From Pseudomonas viridiflava (GTDB lineage Bacteria; Pseudomonadota; Gammaproteobacteria; Pseudomonadales; Pseudomonadaceae), in NCBI RefSeq assembly GCF_900602065.1, contig NZ_UWFN01000328.1, positions 186,001 to 250,000 of the forward strand: 64,000 bases of DNA, in the 5' to 3' direction. Under the pieces are notes generated by a model, which saw only the letters and a list, made by a program, of their open reading frames with translations, did not search any database and was not told the origin of the DNA. This document shows, piece after piece, positions 60,878 through 64,000 of this stretch. The translations under genes and the position numbers were made by a program. How positions within the stretch are numbered: position 1 is the stretch's first letter; the number at the start of each line of letters is the position of its first letter.

Positions 60878-60971
60878 GTCCAATGTTTGTCAAAGGACCG
60901 TGCGCGCCGTAAATACCAGGGCGGCCTATGCAGCCCAGTGACTACCAGCCATCATTTCGACCTAAGTCGCG

Positions 60972-61029
60972 TTGACAAAGCTGATGGCGACTGCAAATAA
61001 TCCGCATAAGTCATACGACGACAGATGAC
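60972..61029 (+). promoter_or_regulatory. Promoter/operator module B of the udh operon
   Basis: TTGACA at 60972-60977 and GTCATACGACGACAGATGAC at 61010-61029, the second copy of the module seen at 59169. The copies differ mainly between these elements, so the retained bases are probably functional. Confidence 0.72.
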
Positions 61030-61056
61030 AACTAATAAGAATTGCAAGGGACTCTC

Positions 61057-61884
61057 ATGACAACGACTCATACCGCCCAAAATCCCTTCAATCGTCTGCT
61101 ACTGACAGGCGCGGCAGGCGGTTTGGGCAAAGTTCTTCGGCAAAGCCTGCGCCCTTACGCCAAGGTTCTGCGCCTCTCCGACATCAGCGAAATGGCTCCC
61201 GCCATTGATGCCAGCGAAGAAGTCCACATCTGCGATCTTTCCGATAAAAACGCCGTTCACCAACTGGTCGAAGGTGTAGACGCGATTCTGCATTTTGGCG
61301 GCGTGTCGGTAGAACGCCCGTTCGAAGAAATCCTCGGCGCGAATATCAGCGGTGTCTTCCATATTTACGAAGCCGCCCGTCGTCACGGCGTAAAGCGCAT
61401 TATTTTCGCCAGCTCCAACCACGTCATCGGTTTCTACAAGCAGGACGAAACCATTGACGCGCTCTCCCCGCGCCGTCCGGACAGCTATTACGGCCTGTCC
61501 AAATCCTATGGCGAGGACATGGCCAGCTTCTATTTCGATCGTTACGGCATCGAAACCGTGAGCATCCGTATCGGCTCATCATTCCCCGAACCACAAAACC
61601 GTCGAATGATGAGCACCTGGCTAAGCTTCGACGATTTGACGCAGCTGATCGAGCGCTCGCTGTATGCGCCGGATGTCGGCCACACCATCGTTTATGGCGC
61701 CTCCGCCAACCGCGATGTCTGGTGGGACAACCGTTACGCAGCCCACCTTGGCTACCACCCCAAGGATAGCTCGGAGCAGTTTCGCGCCAAAGTCGAAGCG
61801 CAACCGATGCCACCTGCCGACGACCCGGCCATGGTTTATCAAGGCGGCGCATTCGTCGCATCAGGTCCTTTTGGCGACGACTGA
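61057..61884 (+). CDS. udh: Uronate dehydrogenase
   Basis: 275 residues, the length of characterised P. syringae Udh. NAD-dependent oxidation of D-galacturonate and D-glucuronate to the aldarolactones, first step of the oxidative uronate pathway. SDR motifs: LLLTGAAGGLGKVL near residue 17, ASSNHVIGF with the catalytic Ser, and SYYGLSKSYGE with Tyr/Lys near 145. AAGGGA lies 6 nt before the ATG at 61057. Opens an operon with a lactonase and TRAP transporter, allowing use of plant cell-wall pectin sugars. Confidence 0.93.
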   Translation: MTTTHTAQNPFNRLLLTGAAGGLGKVLRQSLRPYAKVLRLSDISEMAPAIDASEEVHICDLSDKNAVHQLVEGVDAILHFGGVSVERPFEEILGANISGVFHIYEAARRHGVKRIIFASSNHVIGFYKQDETIDALSPRRPDSYYGLSKSYGEDMASFYFDRYGIETVSIRIGSSFPEPQNRRMMSTWLSFDDLTQLIERSLYAPDVGHTIVYGASANRDVWWDNRYAAHLGYHPKDSSEQFRAKVEAQPMPPADDPAMVYQGGAFVASGPFGDD

Positions 61885-61918
61885 ACAGCGATAAAAACAA
61901 TAAAGAGGACAGGCCGAC

Positions 61919-62806
61919 ATGGATGCTGAATTGATTCTCGACGCACAGAACGCGACGGGTGAAAGCCCGGTGTGGAGCGCCAGGGAGCAGGCCCTTTATT
62001 GGGTCGACATCCCGGCGGGCACTCTGCATCGCTGGGATCCGGCCGATGACAGCAGCCAAAGCTGGAAAGCGCCGCAAATGCTCGCCTGTATCGCTCGTGC
62101 CGAGAACGGTGACTGGATAGCCGGCATGGAAGACGGTCTGTATCGCCTCACCGAACAAGCCGACGGCACCCTGAGCAGCATCGCTCTGGCCAGCGTTGAG
62201 CATGCGTTGCCTGGCATGCGCTTCAACGATGGACGCTGTGACCGTCAAGGTCGTTTCTGGGCGGGCACGATGTTGATGGACATGGCCGCAGGCGCACCTG
62301 TCGGCGCGATGTATCGTTACGGTGGCGGGCAGAGCGAAGCGCTCACGGCGCAACTCAGCGACTTCATCGTGCCCAACGGCCTGGCGTTCAGCCCGGACGG
62401 CAAGATCATGTACTTGTCCGACTCGCACCCGAGCGTGCAAAAAATCTGGGCATTCGATTACGACATCGACAGCGGCACGCCTCATAACCGTCGCTTGTTT
62501 GTCGACATGAACAATTACCTGGGCCGCCCCGATGGCGCAGCGGTAGACGCCGAAGGCTGTTACTGGATCTGCGGTAACGATGCCGGGCTGATCCATCGTT
62601 TCACGCCAACCGGGAAGCTTGATCAATCACTCAACGTTCCGGTGAAGAAACCCACTATGTGCGCCTTTGGTGGGCCGAATCTGGACACACTGTATGTAAC
62701 CTCGATTCGCCCCGGTGGCGATATCAGCGACCAGCCACTGGCCGGTGGCGTCTTTGCCCTGAGACCCGGAGTCAAAGGCCTGGAGGAGCCTGCGTTCAAG
62801 GGCTGA
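61919..62806 (+). CDS. uxuL: SMP-30/gluconolactonase-family aldarolactonase
   Basis: 295-residue six-bladed propeller lactonase. Metal-ligand motifs: ESPVWS with the Glu near residue 15, RFNDGRCDRQGRFWAGTM near 100, IVPNGLAFSPD and LGRPDGAAVDAEG. It hydrolyses the lactone made by Udh (glucaro- or galactarolactone) to the open aldarate. The name UxuL follows the P. syringae enzyme as I recall it. Start 34 nt after udh, with GAGG about 10 nt upstream. Confidence 0.88.
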   Translation: MDAELILDAQNATGESPVWSAREQALYWVDIPAGTLHRWDPADDSSQSWKAPQMLACIARAENGDWIAGMEDGLYRLTEQADGTLSSIALASVEHALPGMRFNDGRCDRQGRFWAGTMLMDMAAGAPVGAMYRYGGGQSEALTAQLSDFIVPNGLAFSPDGKIMYLSDSHPSVQKIWAFDYDIDSGTPHNRRLFVDMNNYLGRPDGAAVDAEGCYWICGNDAGLIHRFTPTGKLDQSLNVPVKKPTMCAFGGPNLDTLYVTSIRPGGDISDQPLAGGVFALRPGVKGLEEPAFKG

Positions 62807-62861
62807 CGATTCACCCAACAAATCCACCAGCACCACAAAAACAACAAAACTGGAGTTATCC

Positions 62862-63875
62862 ATGGATTTCAAACGCAAGCTTCTCATCGCAGCACTTCCG
62901 CTGGCCTTCTGCATGTCGGGCCTGGCCCAGGCTGAAGTCAAAATCAAATTCGCTGAAGTTCACCCTGCCGGCTATGCCCCGGTAGTGGCCGAACAGAACA
63001 TGGGCAAAAAGCTCGAAGAGCAGTCCAAAGGCGAGATCAGCTTCAAGATGTACGCCGGTGGCGTGCTGGGCTCAGAGAAAGAAGTCGTTGAGCAAGTACA
63101 AAGCAACGCAATTCAGATGACCCGCGTCAGCCTCGGCATTGTCGGCCCGGTGGTGCCTGACGTGAACGTCTTCAACCTGCCATTCGTATTCCGCGATCAG
63201 GCGCATATGCGCACTATTATCGACGGTGAAATCGGTCAGGAAATTCTCGACAAGATCACCAACTCGAACTTCAACATGGTTGCACTGGCGTGGATGGATG
63301 GCGGTACTCGCAACCTCTACACCAAGAAACCGGTGCGTCAGATCTCTGACCTCAAAGGCATGAAAATCCGTGTTCAAGGCAACCCGGTGTTCATCGAAAC
63401 CATCAACGACATGGGCGGCAACGGTATCGCCATGGCCACTGGCGAGATTTTCAGCGCCTTGCAGACTGGCGTAATCGATGGTGCAGAGAACAACCCGCCG
63501 ACGTACTACCAGCACAACCACTATCAAAACGCCAAGTTCTTCACCATCACCGAGCACTTGATCCTGCCTGAGCCAATCGTGATGGCCAAAGACACCTGGA
63601 ACAAGCTCACGCCTGAACAACAGGCACTGGTGAAAAAGCTCGCTAAAGAAGCTCAGGCCGAAGAGCGCGTGCTGTGGGACAAGTCTTCCGCTGATGCCGA
63701 AACCAAACTCAAGGCCGCAGGCGTGGAGTTCATCACCCTGACACCTGAGCAGAAGAAAGCCTTCTACGACGCTACCCAACCGGTACGCGACAAGTTCGGC
63801 GCGCCTTACAAAGACCTGATCAGCCGTATCGAAGCAGTCCAGACCAACCCGGCCCTGGCCGCAGCGAAAAACTAA
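62862..63875 (+). CDS. TRAP transporter DctP-family periplasmic binding protein
   Basis: 337 residues: signal peptide 1-24 (cleavage after AQA), then the DctP fold with FAEVHPAGYAPVVAEQNMG, MYAGGVLGSEKEVVEQVQ and GGNGIAMATGEIFSALQTGV. The Arg that binds ligand carboxylates lies in GMKIRVQGNPVF near residue 168. Context predicts uronate or aldarate binding. GGAG lies 7 nt before the ATG. Followed by a short GC-rich hairpin and the small membrane subunit. Confidence 0.92.
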   Translation: MDFKRKLLIAALPLAFCMSGLAQAEVKIKFAEVHPAGYAPVVAEQNMGKKLEEQSKGEISFKMYAGGVLGSEKEVVEQVQSNAIQMTRVSLGIVGPVVPDVNVFNLPFVFRDQAHMRTIIDGEIGQEILDKITNSNFNMVALAWMDGGTRNLYTKKPVRQISDLKGMKIRVQGNPVFIETINDMGGNGIAMATGEIFSALQTGVIDGAENNPPTYYQHNHYQNAKFFTITEHLILPEPIVMAKDTWNKLTPEQQALVKKLAKEAQAEERVLWDKSSADAETKLKAAGVEFITLTPEQKKAFYDATQPVRDKFGAPYKDLISRIEAVQTNPALAAAKN

Positions 63876-63905
63876 GCAGCCCTATAAGCCAGTCCGATAA
63901 CGCCG

Positions 63906-63931
63906 CGGGGGCGAGCGCAAGCTCGTTCGCC
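63906..63931 (+). promoter_or_regulatory. Intercistronic GC-rich hairpin
   Basis: GCGAGC-gcaa-GCTCGT with additional GGC/GCC pairing between the binding-protein and DctQ genes. It lacks a U-run; such hairpins often lower expression of downstream membrane subunits relative to the binding protein. Confidence 0.5.
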
Positions 63932-63950
63932 GCCGCTGTGGTGAGCCTCC

Positions 63951-64000
63951 ATGAAAAATACGCTGCTGCGCTTCAACGATGTTCTTTATCGGGTCTGTGT
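63951..64000 (+). CDS. TRAP transporter small membrane subunit (DctQ), 5' end only
   Basis: ATG at 63951 starts MKNTLLRFNDVLYRVC, running off the window. Position after a DctP gene and the amphipathic start fit DctQ. The remaining gene is outside the window. Confidence 0.75.
   Translation, partial: MKNTLLRFNDVLYRVC

Overview
The window is about 64 kb of a high-GC gammaproteobacterial chromosome. It is almost certainly Pseudomonas, and most likely the P. syringae group. Three things point there: the gene families and their neighbours (an opuC osmoprotectant transporter beside prfC; uronate dehydrogenase Udh with a UxuL-type lactonase and a TRAP transporter; OprD porins; HBM chemoreceptors), Pseudomonas-style REP hairpins between genes, and an ABC-transporter-dependent O-polysaccharide locus. 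No phage, insertion sequence, tRNA, rRNA or CRISPR array was recognised.

Layout. 0-14 kb: the end of an unknown gene, ornithine/lysine decarboxylase speC with a hairpin-rich leader or small RNA, a small DUF3077-like protein behind a strongly structured untranslated region, an orphan DUF3472-like protein, the four-gene opuC operon, prfC, ggt, a LysR regulator, mdaB and a TauE/SafE transporter. 14-21 kb: LysR regulators, an extended SDR epimerase, and an operon of class II aldolase, 2-hydroxyacid dehydrogenase and (after a gap) an OprD porin. 21-29 kb: a LysR gene divergent from a collinear set encoding an ArgH-like C-N lyase, a polar amino-acid ABC transporter, two NodB-fold deacetylase-like proteins and an MmgE/PrpD protein. 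This looks like a dedicated uptake and breakdown pathway for an N-substituted amino acid, and it is the most interesting unexplained system here. 29-34.7 kb: an MHS transporter-mmsA-mmsB operon with a divergent LysR gene.

34.7-44.6 kb is signalling: two GGDEF-EAL c-di-GMP proteins, a secreted protein built from 13-residue tandem repeats, and two tandem paralogous HBM chemoreceptors. 44.9-57.4 kb is surface polysaccharide. A plus-strand cassette (methyltransferase, GtrB-like glycosyltransferase, SMR-type flippase, GT-C-like membrane protein) meets head to head a minus-strand O-antigen set (glycosyltransferase, Wzm, Wzt, and a 1453-residue protein joining methyltransferase, kinase-like, coiled-coil and two glycosyltransferase domains). 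The end of the window holds an orphan ModA-like binding protein, a YfcE-type phosphodiesterase, and a uronate module (OprD porin; udh-uxuL-TRAP) whose two transcription units share nearly the same promoter/operator sequence.

Three families of REP-like inverted repeats punctuate the window. The commonest forms hairpins of an almost constant 73-74 nt and sits at convergent gene ends, inside an operon and in two divergent promoter regions. Coordinates were chosen from ribosome-binding sites where these contradict the longest open frame. Functions rest on motif recognition only; no database search was run.
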